This document shows, in pieces, positions 55,405 through 64,000 of a DNA stretch of 64,000 bases; the stretch's first letter is position 1; every line of letters starts with the position of its first letter. The stretch is from Rossellomorea sp. y25 (GTDB lineage Bacteria; Bacillota; Bacilli; Bacillales; Bacillaceae_B), in assembly GCF_038049935.1 (NCBI RefSeq), contig NZ_CP145886.1, positions 4,569,007 through 4,633,006 on the forward strand, in the 5' to 3' direction. A program made the translations under genes and the position numbers. Under the pieces are notes generated by a model. That model was not told where the DNA came from and did not search any database. It saw only the letters and a program-made list of their open reading frames with translations.

Positions 55405-55680
55405 CTACCTTTTGACTTCCTAAGATTGACTAAATTTTTTCACAGTATTCTTCTATTCTATCAAAATTCCTCGTTAATTGTCTGTCAATTTTTCAAAAAG
55501 TACAGTGTTTCTAAAAATAGGAAAACGTGAATAGTCCATAGTTCACGAAACGACAGTATTTGCTCTGAATCGACAGAACTAGACTCTGGAAGATTACATA
55601 TTTATGAACACTTTGCAAAAAGAACCAAACAAAAAAGTGAGAAACCAATCCGATATGTTTCTCACTTTTAGACTACGAAT
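55405..55680 (-). terminator. noc-soj intergenic region with noc terminator
   Basis: AAAAGTGAGAAAC (from 55633) pairs with GTTTCTCACTTTT (to about 55668), followed on the minus strand by a T-run; it ends noc 12 bases after its stop. The remaining 220 bases are AT-rich and should hold the soj promoter. Confidence 0.85.
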
Positions 55681-56544
55681 CTATTTTTTTTTAGGAATAC
55701 GAATGGTGAACTGATAGAATTCCTCATGTTCTTCTTCTTCAGAGTCCAGATTGATTCCGCTGTCTGATACCATGGAAAGAGATTGACGAATCGTATTCAC
55801 AGCAATTCTCATGTCCTTACTGAAAGCTTTACGTTTAGGTTTTGGCTTTTGAGTCGTTCCTTCTTGCATTTTCACAACCCGGTCTTCGGTTTGTTTGACA
55901 TTTAAGCTTTTTTCAATGATTTCTTGAAGAAGCTGGATCTGCTTTTCATAATTCTTCAATGGGATTAAAGCCCTGGCATGACGTTCTGTAATCTTTTTAT
56001 CTAATAAGGCTGATTGAATTTCTTCTGGAAGCTTTAGGAGACGAAGCTTGTTCGCCACAGTCGATTGTCCTTTTCCTAAACGTTGAGCAAGGGCTTCTTG
56101 AGTCAGATCATGTAACTCCAACAGTTTTCCATAAGCGATTGCTTCTTCTATAGGAGAGAGCTCTTCTCTTTGTAAATTTTCAATTAATGCAACAGATGCT
56201 GTTTCTGTATCATTAAGATTCTTTACAATTGCCGGTACTGTTTCCCAGCCAAGCTTTTGAACGGCTCTATATCGACGTTCACCTGCAATGATTTCAAACT
56301 GTTCATCATCGTATTGTCTAACCACAATCGGCTGGATAATACCATGAGTGTGAATCGTTCTGGATAACTCTTCTATCTTTTCATCATTAAACACAGTTCG
56401 TGGTTGAAAGCGATTAGGGATGATTTGTGAGACGGGTATCTTTTTCACTTCATCTCGATCTTCTTCCACTACATTTGATTCTTCAGATTCAACATCTTGC
56501 TCCTTTTCACCTAGGCCAAAAAAACGAGAGAAAGGATGCTTCAT
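55681..56544 (-). CDS. noc: Noc nucleoid occlusion protein
   Basis: This 287-residue ParB paralog has the CTP-binding GERRYRAVQ (about 107-115), a helix-turn-helix with [19 protein letters not shown], and a short amphipathic N-terminus ([15 protein letters not shown]) that in B. subtilis tethers Noc to the membrane. It blocks division over DNA. No site matching the Noc-binding palindrome was seen in this window. Confidence 0.95.
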   Translation of the reverse strand: MKHPFSRFFGLGEKEQDVESEESNVVEEDRDEVKKIPVSQIIPNRFQPRTVFNDEKIEELSRTIHTHGIIQPIVVRQYDDEQFEIIAGERRYRAVQKLGWETVPAIVKNLNDTETASVALIENLQREELSPIEEAIAYGKLLELHDLTQEALAQRLGKGQSTVANKLRLLKLPEEIQSALLDKKITERHARALIPLKNYEKQIQLLQEIIEKSLNVKQTEDRVVKMQEGTTQKPKPKRKAFSKDMRIAVNTIRQSLSMVSDSGINLDSEEEEHEEFYQFTIRIPKKK

Positions 56545-56671
56545 CTTCCTACACCACCTTTAAGAAACTCCCTTTAATAATATTCTCTAAAATATGACGA
56601 GTTCCTGCCTATGCTTTAGATCATCCAAGCTCAGGTTCAGTGTTACCATGAAGGCAGGAGAACTGTTCATA

Positions 56672-57388
56672 CTATTCTAACGGTAATTTATTTGGTGTCC
56701 CAGGTTTTCTGGGATATTTGTTAGGCGTTTCCTTCACTTTGTCGATCTTCACGATATTACGTTCACTTTCCTCTTCCGGAAGAATGAATGAATACATTTT
56801 ATCGGTTTGTCCGCCCAGCATGCCGATTGCTTTCTTTGCATTGGATAGCTCCTCATTTACGTTTGAAGCCTTCATGGCTACAAAGAAACCACCCTTTTTA
56901 ACAAGAGGCAAACATAATTCACTTAAAACAGACATTCTGGCTACGGCCCTTGCTGTAACCATATCATACTTTTCACGATGAGCCTTGTTTTTACCGAAGG
57001 TCTCAGCACGATCATGATAGAAATTCGTGTTTTCAAGCCCTAACTCATCTGACAAATGGTTTAAGAACGTAATCCGCTTGTTCAAGGAATCAACAATTGA
57101 GATATGTAAGTGCGGGAAGCATATTTTAAGAGGGATACTCGGAAAACCAGCTCCTGCCCCAACATCACAAAGGGTTGTCACCTGCGAGAAATCAACATAA
57201 AAAGCTGCGCTGATCGAATCGTAAAAATGCTTTAAATACACATCTTCCTTTTCCGTGATGGCCGTCAGGTTCATTTTTTCATTCCATTCAACCAACAATT
57301 CATAATAGCGCTCAAACTGATTTAATTGCTGAGAAGAAAGGGGGATCCCCTTCTCCTCAAGCATTGATTGAAATTCATTTACATTCAT
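56672..57388 (-). CDS. rsmG: 16S rRNA (guanine-527 N7) methyltransferase
   Basis: This 238-residue Rossmann methyltransferase has SAM motif [17 protein letters not shown] (about 69-84), [11 protein letters not shown], and the RAVA block. It matches RsmG (GidB), whose loss gives low-level streptomycin resistance. It follows mnmG by 21 bases in the usual order. Confidence 0.96.
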   Translation of the reverse strand: MNVNEFQSMLEEKGIPLSSQQLNQFERYYELLVEWNEKMNLTAITEKEDVYLKHFYDSISAAFYVDFSQVTTLCDVGAGAGFPSIPLKICFPHLHISIVDSLNKRITFLNHLSDELGLENTNFYHDRAETFGKNKAHREKYDMVTARAVARMSVLSELCLPLVKKGGFFVAMKASNVNEELSNAKKAIGMLGGQTDKMYSFILPEEESERNIVKIDKVKETPNKYPRKPGTPNKLPLE

Positions 57389-57409
57389 GAAATTATCCTT
57401 CCTTTACCT

Positions 57410-59302
57410 CTATTGATCACCGGATACTTTTGCAATTTTCCCTTGCTCGATATAGACGAGTAAAATAGAGATGTCTGCAGGATTCACTCCTGAAATCCGG
57501 GAAGCCTGTGCCAGAGAAAGGGGCTGAACCTCGATTAATTTCTGTCTCGCTTCAGAAGCTAAACCGCTGATCGCACTGTAATCAATGTTCTCAGGAATTC
57601 GTTTATTTTCCATCTTCTTCATTTTATCGACCTGTTGAAGAGATTTTTCAATATAGCCCTCGTATTTCACTTGAATTTCCACTTGTTCCTCTACGTCGGG
57701 ATCAAGCTCGATTTCACTTGGAACGAGTGATTTAATATGACTATAGTTCATTTCAGGGCGCTTCAGAAGATCCGCTGCTAATATGCCGTCTTTCAGCTCA
57801 CTGCCGCCCGATTCACGGATAACGGCCTGTGTTTCGTCAGTAGGCTTGATGCGGATTCCTTCCAGGCGTTTTTTCTCTGAAAAGATCGCTTCTTTTTTAG
57901 CTGTAAACCGTTCGTATCGGTCATCGGAAATCAATCCTATTTTATGACCGATATCCGTAAGACGAAGATCGGCATTGTCATGACGCAGCAACAGGCGATA
58001 TTCAGCACGGGAAGTCAATAGACGATAAGGTTCGTTGGTACCTTTGGTCACGAGGTCATCAATGAGAACCCCGATATAAGCATCAGAGCGGCTTAAGATG
58101 ACTTCTTCTTTATCCAGGGCACGGCACGCAGCATTGATCCCCGCCATCAAACCTTGTCCAGCTGCTTCTTCATATCCGGACGTTCCATTGATTTGTCCCG
58201 CTGTATAAAGATTTTTAATTTTTTTCGTTTCAAGGGTCGGCCATAATTGTGTAGGCACGATGGAATCATACTCGATGGCATACCCGGCACGCATCATTTG
58301 TACTTCCTCAAGACCCGGGATGGTTTGAAGAATCTTTTGCTGTACGTCTTCAGGTAAGCTCGTTGATAATCCTTGAACATACACTTCTTGTGTGTTTCTT
58401 CCTTCCGGCTCCAAGAAAATCTGATGACGCGGTTTATCATGGAAACGGACGACTTTATCTTCAATGGAAGGACAGTAACGTGGTCCGGTTCCTTTGATCA
58501 TCCCAGAGTACATTGGAGAACGATGGAGATTGTCGTCAATCAATTGATGAGTCTGTTCGTTCGTATATGTGAGCCAACATGGAAGTTGATCAGTGATATA
58601 TTTCGTCGTTTCATAGCTGAACGCACGCGGAACATCATCACCCGGTTGAATTTCTGTTTTCGAATAATCGATAGTCGAACTATTCACTCGTGGTGGCGTT
58701 CCTGTTTTAAAACGAACGGTGTCGAAGCCCAATTCATGTAAGTGATCAGACAATCTAATAGAAGGCTGCTGATTATTAGGTCCGCTTGAATATTTCAGAT
58801 CTCCTAAAATAATTTCTCCGCGGAGGAATGTACCCGTAGTAATGACGACAGTTTTCGCACGGTAGGCAGCACCCGTCATCGTAACAACACCTTTACATTC
58901 ACCATCTTCTACGATTAATTCCTCGACCATTCCTTGCATCAAGGTCATGTTCGGTTCATTTTCGATTGTGCGTTTCATTTCATGTTGATAAAGGAATTTA
59001 TCGGCCTGAGCTCGTAATGCCCGGACAGCTGGTCCTTTTCCTGTGTTCAACATTCTCATCTGAATATGTGTTTTATCTATATTACGCCCCATTTCTCCAC
59101 CCAGAGCGTCAATCTCTCTTACAACGATCCCTTTTGCCGGACCACCAACGGATGGATTACATGGCATAAAGGCGACCATATCTAAGTTAATGGTGACCAT
59201 TAACGTTTTAGCTCCCATACGGGCGGAAGCAAGTCCTGCTTCTACTCCGGCATGGCCAGCACCAATGACAATGACATCATATTGCCCTGCGTCATATTGC
59301 AT
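57410..59302 (-). CDS. mnmG: tRNA uridine-5-carboxymethylaminomethyl enzyme MnmG (GidA)
   Basis: This 630-residue FAD protein acts with MnmE to modify U34 of tRNAs. The flavin site is GAGHAG (14-19), followed by the family motif [20 protein letters not shown] and later [17 protein letters not shown]. The C-terminal helical domain that binds tRNA and MnmE is complete. The ATG is preceded by AAGGAGG. Confidence 0.97.
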   Translation of the reverse strand: MQYDAGQYDVIVIGAGHAGVEAGLASARMGAKTLMVTINLDMVAFMPCNPSVGGPAKGIVVREIDALGGEMGRNIDKTHIQMRMLNTGKGPAVRALRAQADKFLYQHEMKRTIENEPNMTLMQGMVEELIVEDGECKGVVTMTGAAYRAKTVVITTGTFLRGEIILGDLKYSSGPNNQQPSIRLSDHLHELGFDTVRFKTGTPPRVNSSTIDYSKTEIQPGDDVPRAFSYETTKYITDQLPCWLTYTNEQTHQLIDDNLHRSPMYSGMIKGTGPRYCPSIEDKVVRFHDKPRHQIFLEPEGRNTQEVYVQGLSTSLPEDVQQKILQTIPGLEEVQMMRAGYAIEYDSIVPTQLWPTLETKKIKNLYTAGQINGTSGYEEAAGQGLMAGINAACRALDKEEVILSRSDAYIGVLIDDLVTKGTNEPYRLLTSRAEYRLLLRHDNADLRLTDIGHKIGLISDDRYERFTAKKEAIFSEKKRLEGIRIKPTDETQAVIRESGGSELKDGILAADLLKRPEMNYSHIKSLVPSEIELDPDVEEQVEIQVKYEGYIEKSLQQVDKMKKMENKRIPENIDYSAISGLASEARQKLIEVQPLSLAQASRISGVNPADISILLVYIEQGKIAKVSGDQ

Positions 59303-59361
59303 GGTTTTATTTTTCCTCCTTGTAGGATCGCAACTGGTATGCGTCCACCTTTTAATAATGT

Positions 59362-60747
59362 TTATTTCCCTAAGCAGAATTGTGAAAACAGCTGGTCAAT
59401 CAAACTTTCATGAACGCTATCTCCAATGATTTCACCTAAAAGCTCCCACGTTCTGGTTAAGTCTATTTGAGCGATATCGATGGGAGTTCCCATTTCTACG
59501 CTATCGATTGCTTCATTAATCGCAAGGGATGCTTGATTGAGTAAAGCAATATGACGGCTATTGGACACATACGTCATATCCCCCGCTTCAATGGACCCTG
59601 CAAAGAATAAAGATGAAATCGCTTCTTCCAGCTCATCGATTCCTTGCTCTTCAAGTAAAGCCGTTGTGACTAGCTGATGATTTTCCGCTAGTTTTCTTAC
59701 TTTATCTATATCAATTTTCTGAGGCAGATCCGTTTTGTTCACGATGACAATAACGTCCATTCCTCTAACCGCTTCGAAAAGCTGTTCATCCTCAGGAGTT
59801 AATTCATCCGCATAGTTGAGCACAAGTAAAATTAAATCCGCTTCTTTCAATACTTGTCGTGAACGTTCCACACCGATTCGCTCGACAATGTCCTCTGTTT
59901 CACGAATCCCGGCCGTATCGACCAGACGTAACGGAACACCGCGTACATTCACGTATTCTTCAATCACATCCCGTGTTGTTCCAGGGATATCGGTTACGAT
60001 CGCCTTGTTTTCATGAACAAGGCTGTTTAATAAAGATGACTTTCCTACATTTGGTCGGCCAATAATAACGGTGGAAAGACCTTCTCTAAGAATTTTCCCC
60101 TGTTCTGATGTTCGTACAAGACGGTCAATTTCATCCCGGACATGCTTCGATTTCTCCAACAGTACATTATGCGTCATTTCTTCCACATCATCGTATTCCG
60201 GATAATCGATATTCACTTCTACATGGGCCAGTGTTTCAAGAATTTCCTGACGAAGCTTTCGAATCAAATTGGAAAGTCGGCCTTCCATTTGATTCAGTGC
60301 CACATTCATCGCCCGATCGGTTTTTGCCCGTATCAGATCCATGACCGCTTCTGCCTGGGAAAGGTCGATTCTTCCGTTCAAGAATGCCCGTTTTGTAAAT
60401 TCACCCGGCTCTGCAAGGCGGGCCCCATTTTTCAATACGAGCTGCAATACTTTATTAACCGACACGAGTCCCCCGTGGCAGTTGATTTCTATAATATCTT
60501 CACGGGTAAATGTCTTGGGACCTCTCATCACAGAAACCATGACTTCTTCCACCACTTGCTCTGTGTCCGGATCGATAATATGTCCATAATGAATGGTATG
60601 CGAAGCAAATTCATTCATCGAGCTTCCCTTCATTCCCTTAAAGATCTTATCACCGATATCGAAGGCTTGATCACCGCTTAAACGCACAATAGCAATGGCT
60701 CCTTCTCCCATTGGAGTGGAAATTGCGGCGATTGTATCAAACTCCAT
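59362..60747 (-). CDS. mnmE: tRNA modification GTPase MnmE (TrmE/ThdF)
   Basis: This 461-residue protein has an N-terminal folate-binding domain (about 1-118), a helical domain and an inserted GTPase domain with G1 [10 protein letters not shown]3 DTAG and G4 NKTD. It ends in the invariant FCLGK with the catalytic cysteine. The ATG at 60747 has GAGGTG 6 bases upstream. It partners MnmG downstream. Its upstream region holds two DnaA boxes. Confidence 0.97.
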   Translation of the reverse strand: MEFDTIAAISTPMGEGAIAIVRLSGDQAFDIGDKIFKGMKGSSMNEFASHTIHYGHIIDPDTEQVVEEVMVSVMRGPKTFTREDIIEINCHGGLVSVNKVLQLVLKNGARLAEPGEFTKRAFLNGRIDLSQAEAVMDLIRAKTDRAMNVALNQMEGRLSNLIRKLRQEILETLAHVEVNIDYPEYDDVEEMTHNVLLEKSKHVRDEIDRLVRTSEQGKILREGLSTVIIGRPNVGKSSLLNSLVHENKAIVTDIPGTTRDVIEEYVNVRGVPLRLVDTAGIRETEDIVERIGVERSRQVLKEADLILLVLNYADELTPEDEQLFEAVRGMDVIVIVNKTDLPQKIDIDKVRKLAENHQLVTTALLEEQGIDELEEAISSLFFAGSIEAGDMTYVSNSRHIALLNQASLAINEAIDSVEMGTPIDIAQIDLTRTWELLGEIIGDSVHESLIDQLFSQFCLGK

Positions 60748-61093
60748 CGTATTCACCTCTCTTATAACTGAGTCTATTTATATAAAAAATTTTAGTATTG
60801 AGCAAAGTTTCCCCAAATTATTAGAATATCACAATCCTATTTAATACTAAAGAAAGGAAACCAACTAATAACCACCAAATAATGTTATCCACATATCCAA
60901 TACTTCATCTCTATTATTTTAACTTATCCACATGTGAATAACAATAAACCGGGATGAAAATAAGAATCCACAGAGTTGTGACGCGACAACGGGGGAAGAA
61001 CATTAAAGGGGTTAGCTTGCATAGGAAGTGTCCTGCAGGAGAAATAAACGACTCATTTCTCTGTAAAAAAGCAATAAAGTTTTCGAAATGAGC
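60748..61093. promoter_or_regulatory. mnmE upstream region with two DnaA boxes
   Basis: TTATCCACA occurs perfectly at 60885-60893 and 60924-60932, with a TATCCA remnant between. B. subtilis has a DnaA-box cluster at the same place (thdF). The rest is AT-rich and holds no gene; the TCCTGCAGGA at 61031-61040 is a short palindrome without known role. Confidence 0.65.
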
Positions 61094-61127
61094 AAAAAAA
61101 AAAAAACGATCCCCCGAAAGGAATCGT
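61094..61127 (-). terminator. Terminator after jag
   Basis: ACGATTCC pairs with GGGATCGT (one G-U pair) around a GA-rich loop on the minus strand, followed by a run of about twelve T. It ends the rpmH-rnpA-spoIIIJ-jag unit. Confidence 0.88.
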
Positions 61128-61133
61128 CTTTTA

Positions 61134-61751
61134 TTATTTTGGAGCAATCACTATATAGCGATTTGGTTCTCTACCTTCTGAATGTGTATCAACAGTCGTC
61201 GAATCGACTAATGCTGTATGGATCACTTTTCGTTCATAGGAAGGCATAGGTTCTAATGAAACTGAACGATTTGTGCGCAACGCTTTCTCTGCTAAACGTT
61301 CAGCCAGGTTTGTTAACGTTTGCTTACGTCTTTCTCGATAGTTCTCTGCATCTAAAAGGATGGTGATGAACTGATCGGAAACCCTATTTGCAATTAGTTG
61401 AGTTAAATGTTGAAGAGCATTCAACGTTTGTCCTCTTTTTCCTATTAAGAGAGCCATTTTTTCACCGGATATGTTGAACTCCACATCTCTTCCATCTCTT
61501 TTCACATCAATGGTAGCATTAACTCCCATTTCATGTGCAACAGACAAAAGAAAATCTTTCGCTTCATTTACCGGATCAATCGCTTTTTTGACTTGAACGA
61601 CTGCCGGTCTTCCTCCAAACAATCCGAACAAACTTTTTTTACCTTGATCAATGACGTCAATTTCTGCTTCTTCTTGGGTGATATTCAGTTGAGACAAGGC
61701 TGATTCAATGGCTTCTTCCACCGTTTGACCAGTCGCTTCTACTTCTCTCAC
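61134..61751 (-). CDS. jag: Jag/KhpB RNA-binding protein
   Basis: This 205-residue protein has an N-terminal Jag domain (about 1-50, [15 protein letters not shown]), a KH domain with [15 protein letters not shown], and an R3H domain with the ERKVIHTAL region. It is the SpoIIIJ-associated protein, an RNA chaperone-like factor. The GTG start overlaps the spoIIIJ stop as GTGA and GGGAGG precedes it. Confidence 0.95.
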   Translation of the reverse strand: MREVEATGQTVEEAIESALSQLNITQEEAEIDVIDQGKKSLFGLFGGRPAVVQVKKAIDPVNEAKDFLLSVAHEMGVNATIDVKRDGRDVEFNISGEKMALLIGKRGQTLNALQHLTQLIANRVSDQFITILLDAENYRERRKQTLTNLAERLAEKALRTNRSVSLEPMPSYERKVIHTALVDSTTVDTHSEGREPNRYIVIAPK

Positions 61752-62536
61752 TTTTTCTTTCCTCCCGAATTCCCACCAGCTTTAGCGGTTTGCGCTTCTT
61801 TAATTTCAGGTCCTTTAATAAAGTACGTTTGAACGATCATAAATAGATTTCCAACTACCCAGTAAAGGGATAGAGCTGCAGGGAAGTTAATCGCAAAAAT
61901 GATGATCATGACTGGCATGATATAGAGCATCATCGCCATTTGCGGATTTTGATTCGCTGTACCCGCCATCATTAATTTCTGTTGGATAAACGTCGTAACA
62001 CCTGCAACTAAAGGTAAAATATAGTAAGGATCCGGGTTACCCAGATCGAACCACAAGAAATTATGAGCTTTAATTTCTTCTGTTCTTACGATCGCATGGT
62101 AGAACCCAATTAAAATCGGCATCTGAACAATTAATGGGAAACAACCCGCCAGCGGATTTACCCCATGACTTTGGAATAAAGCCATCGTTTCTTGTTGAAG
62201 TTTTTGTTGTGTCTGTGCATCTTTAGAGCTATATTTTTCACGCAGCTTTTTCATTTCTGGTTGTAAAGCCTGCATGGCTTTTGAATTTTTCGTTTGTTTA
62301 ATCATTAATGGCAGAATCGCTAAACGAATAATCAATGTAACAATGACAATGGCCAGTCCATAAGAACCGCTCATGAACTCAGCTACCATAGTAATTAATT
62401 GTGATAAAGGATAGACAATGTATTCATTCCATATTCCGCTACTCTCAGGTGTGATAGGCTGATTGTATTCCGTACAACCTGATAGTATAGCCATTAGCCC
62501 AATGATTCCCATCAGGGCTATAATTCTCTTTTTCAC
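61748..62536 (-). CDS. spoIIIJ: YidC1/SpoIIIJ membrane protein insertase
   Basis: This 262-residue lipoprotein (lipobox LSGC, cysteine at 21) has the five-helix YidC core: helix 1 with [19 protein letters not shown] (about 64-82), [19 protein letters not shown] in the middle and a Lys-rich tail. The conserved Arg of the hydrophilic groove is in the first core helix. It inserts membrane proteins, and in bacilli SpoIIIJ is needed for sigma-G activation during sporulation. It is coupled to jag. Confidence 0.95.
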   Translation of the reverse strand: MKKRIIALMGIIGLMAILSGCTEYNQPITPESSGIWNEYIVYPLSQLITMVAEFMSGSYGLAIVIVTLIIRLAILPLMIKQTKNSKAMQALQPEMKKLREKYSSKDAQTQQKLQQETMALFQSHGVNPLAGCFPLIVQMPILIGFYHAIVRTEEIKAHNFLWFDLGNPDPYYILPLVAGVTTFIQQKLMMAGTANQNPQMAMMLYIMPVMIIIFAINFPAALSLYWVVGNLFMIVQTYFIKGPEIKEAQTAKAGGNSGGKKK

Positions 62537-62671
62537 CCTTATTTTCCTCCCAACTAATATCTTTCAAGTAAAATGTAAAACAGGTCTCCCGTACTTAAAA
62601 AGTACAATCTCTCGTATTGTAACATCTTTTCATAGGATTGTGATGACGAAACCTGTCAATATCGTAAAATG

Positions 62672-63046
62672 TTATGACTTCTTTCTATCATGTTTGCCAT
62701 TAGAGGATCTTTTCAACACTTTTCCTCTTTTTAGCACATGGGTGAGGCTGCCCTTCACCTCATGAAAATTCATTTCGGCCGCCGGTTTTCTGGCGATGAT
62801 TAAATAATCGTACTGATCTTGTACGTCTTCTTGTAACTCTAAGAAAGCCTGCCTGACATATCGCTTTATTTGGTTTCGACAAACTGCGTTCCCGATTTTC
62901 TTACTTACCGAGATCCCGATTCGAAACGGTTGAGGCTCTTCTTTCTTCAATAGATATAAAACGAATTGCCGATTTGCAAAGGATGTTCCTTTTTTAAATA
63001 TCTCCTGGAACTCTTTATTTTTCTTCACTCTCTGATCTTTCCGCAT
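62672..63046 (-). CDS. rnpA: Ribonuclease P protein component
   Basis: This 124-residue basic protein supports the catalytic RNA of RNase P in tRNA 5' processing. The RNR motif appears as [12 protein letters not shown] (about 63-74), and [13 protein letters not shown] and [12 protein letters not shown] are family blocks. The ATG at 63046 has AGGTGTGG 6 bases before it. It follows rpmH in the conserved origin-proximal order. Confidence 0.96.
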   Translation of the reverse strand: MRKDQRVKKNKEFQEIFKKGTSFANRQFVLYLLKKEEPQPFRIGISVSKKIGNAVCRNQIKRYVRQAFLELQEDVQDQYDYLIIARKPAAEMNFHEVKGSLTHVLKRGKVLKRSSNGKHDRKKS

Positions 63047-63181
63047 TGACCACACCTAATTTTCATTTTTGTCTTGATGTATCCTCGACATTATTGGCTC
63101 ATTCATTTGAAATTATAAGTGATTTTTCTCTTTATTCTCTATAAGAACGAGCCAAATCGTCTTTCCCCTTGGATATAAAGG

Positions 63182-63213
63182 AAAAAAAAGACCACTGAGT
63201 CAGTTCAGTGGTC
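63182..63213 (-). terminator. Terminator overlapping the rpmH stop
   Basis: GACCACTGA pairs with TCAGTGGTC, followed on the minus strand by eight T. The stem begins at the last base of the rpmH stop codon, so rnpA needs read-through or its own promoter. Confidence 0.85.
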
Positions 63214-63347
63214 TAAGCAGATAATACTTTTCTTCCTTTGCTACGACGACGAGCTAAAACATTGCGTCCGTTTTTAGAGCTCATACGTGCACGGAAACCG
63301 TGGTTCTTTTTTCTTTTGCGATTATTTGGTTGAAACGTTCTTTTCAT
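63213..63347 (-). CDS. rpmH: 50S ribosomal protein L34
   Basis: This 44-residue, strongly basic protein starts [19 protein letters not shown] and contains [20 protein letters not shown], the full L34 sequence pattern. GGAGGTG lies 7 bases upstream. It is short and easily missed, but it marks the boundary of the dnaA origin region. Confidence 0.97.
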   Translation of the reverse strand: MKRTFQPNNRKRKKNHGFRARMSSKNGRNVLARRRSKGRKVLSA

Positions 63348-63542
63348 CTATGACACCTCCCTGAAGGATATCTTTATAAAAGTTAAAGACATTCCTCACT
63401 ATTATAAAGACGGTACCCATAAAAAGTCAACACTCATATTATTTTTCTTTTTGCTTCTGTTCTTGCATTAATAGATTTTCTGAAGTAAGTCATTAGTAAT
63501 CATCGTTAATCCTAGCTGATAGTTTCCAACAAGCGAGTACTG

Positions 63543-63564
63543 GTTGATTTCCGCTCCAATCAAC
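63543..63564. repeat. Minimal copy of the palindromic intergenic repeat
   Basis: GTTGATT, eight bases TCCGCTCC, AATCAAC: only the two arms and the start of the element remain. The bases before it (GAGTACTGG) match those before the copy at 48884 (GAGTGCTGG). Confidence 0.7.
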
Positions 63565-63679
63565 TTACTTAGCCTGCAGTTTTTATTTAAAATAAAACAT
63601 CTCTTTTTTCAAATAACGAAATTTCTTCTAGATCTTTCTCCTTCTACAAATCATCTTCAATTTCTCTATTCAACCTGCC

Positions 63680-63943
63680 TGTGGATAGGATTCGACACCG
63701 TTTTAAATTATCCACAACACATATTGACAACTTTTTCACAAGTTCATAGCTTGTGGACAAAACAATTCCACAAGGTCCCCAGGTTGTGGATAAAATTTAA
63801 AAAGCATTGCACCCCCTAGGATATTTTGATATGATTATTGTGTTTTCACTCTTAATAACTCTATTTACGAAATCGGGTTATCCACAATTTGTGGATATCA
63901 TGTGGGTAACTTATTCAGAGGGTTTGTAAAACGTTGTCCACAA
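63680..63943. other. Origin of replication, upstream DnaA-box cluster (oriC, incA-like)
   Basis: Perfect DnaA boxes are at 63708 and 63878 (TTATCCACA) and 63785 (TGTGGATAA). One-mismatch boxes are at 63680, 63752, 63890 and around 63901 and 63935. This is the rpmH-dnaA gap that forms the left part of the bipartite origin in B. subtilis; dnaA and the unwinding element would lie to the right of the window. Confidence 0.85.
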
Positions 63944-64000
63944 GTGGTGGATATTGTCGAAAAACCATTTTCTTTCCTTATTATATATATTTTCCACATT

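Noticed and set aside
56545-56671. Noc-binding sites near noc
   Set aside because: I looked for an ATTTCCCGGGAAAT-like palindrome across the window and did not see one.
60142-60681. Plus-strand 179-codon frame opposite mnmE
   Set aside because: It is inside a universally conserved gene and reads as low-complexity antisense; no ribosome site.
60914-61147. Minus-strand 77-codon frame after jag
   Set aside because: It begins inside jag, crosses the terminator and then the DnaA boxes; no ribosome site and an odd Phe/Cys-rich composition.

Overview
The window is the left flank of a replication origin in a low-GC endospore-forming Firmicute (Bacillaceae, Bacillus sensu lato; a Rossellomorea-like species is a guess). 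The evidence is the gene order read from the right end leftward on the minus strand: rpmH, rnpA, spoIIIJ, jag, mnmE, mnmG, rsmG, noc, soj, spo0J, DUF554, (yyaC on the plus strand), mscS, DUF951, ychF, rpsF, ssb, rpsR, mcp, yybS, gdpP, rplI, dnaC, purA, then walRKHIJ, htrC, yyzF and rlmH. The last 400 bases hold a cluster of DnaA boxes, so dnaA should lie just beyond the right edge. Almost all core genes run on the minus strand, away from the origin and with the replication fork.

Layout. 1-2.9 kb: a BceAB-type antimicrobial-peptide transporter with a BceR-type operator. 2.9-8 kb: an accessory type VII secretion (LXG) cassette with two small WXG-like partners, a toxin with a glycine-zipper tail and calcium-loop motif, a six-helix membrane protein (probable immunity), a broken second copy of it, and an EspG-like protein. 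8-12 kb: FkbM methyltransferase and a vanadium-type haloperoxidase with an unknown companion. 12-21 kb: mqo, a ClC channel, a DUF421 protein, a membrane-protein gene whose two halves now lie in opposite orientation, a Crp-type regulator facing an MFS transporter, an oxidoreductase remnant, and an amino-acid permease behind a glycine riboswitch. 21-31 kb: rlmH, yyzF, htrC, the WalRK operon, a LysM/G5/M23 cell-wall hydrolase and four tRNA genes. 31.5-36.4 kb: a NERD protein, then a DUF350, ATP-grasp ligase and lipoprotein operon facing a potassium channel. 36.4-63.4 kb: the conserved oriC-proximal block with an added lipid-type ABC exporter and a chemoreceptor.

Chromosome-biology signals overlay the genes. 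There are three perfect parS sites (in walK, between ssb and rpsF, and in spo0J) and DnaA boxes at rlmH/yyzF/htrC and at mnmE, besides oriC. Non-coding repeats include a palindromic MITE-like family present as full, core-only and minimal copies, a five-copy array with exact 21-base period, and a three-copy AT-rich array with nearly the same period. The most distinctive items are the LXG cassette with its decayed duplicate, the inverted gene halves near 16 kb, the DUF350/ATP-grasp operon, and the repeat families.
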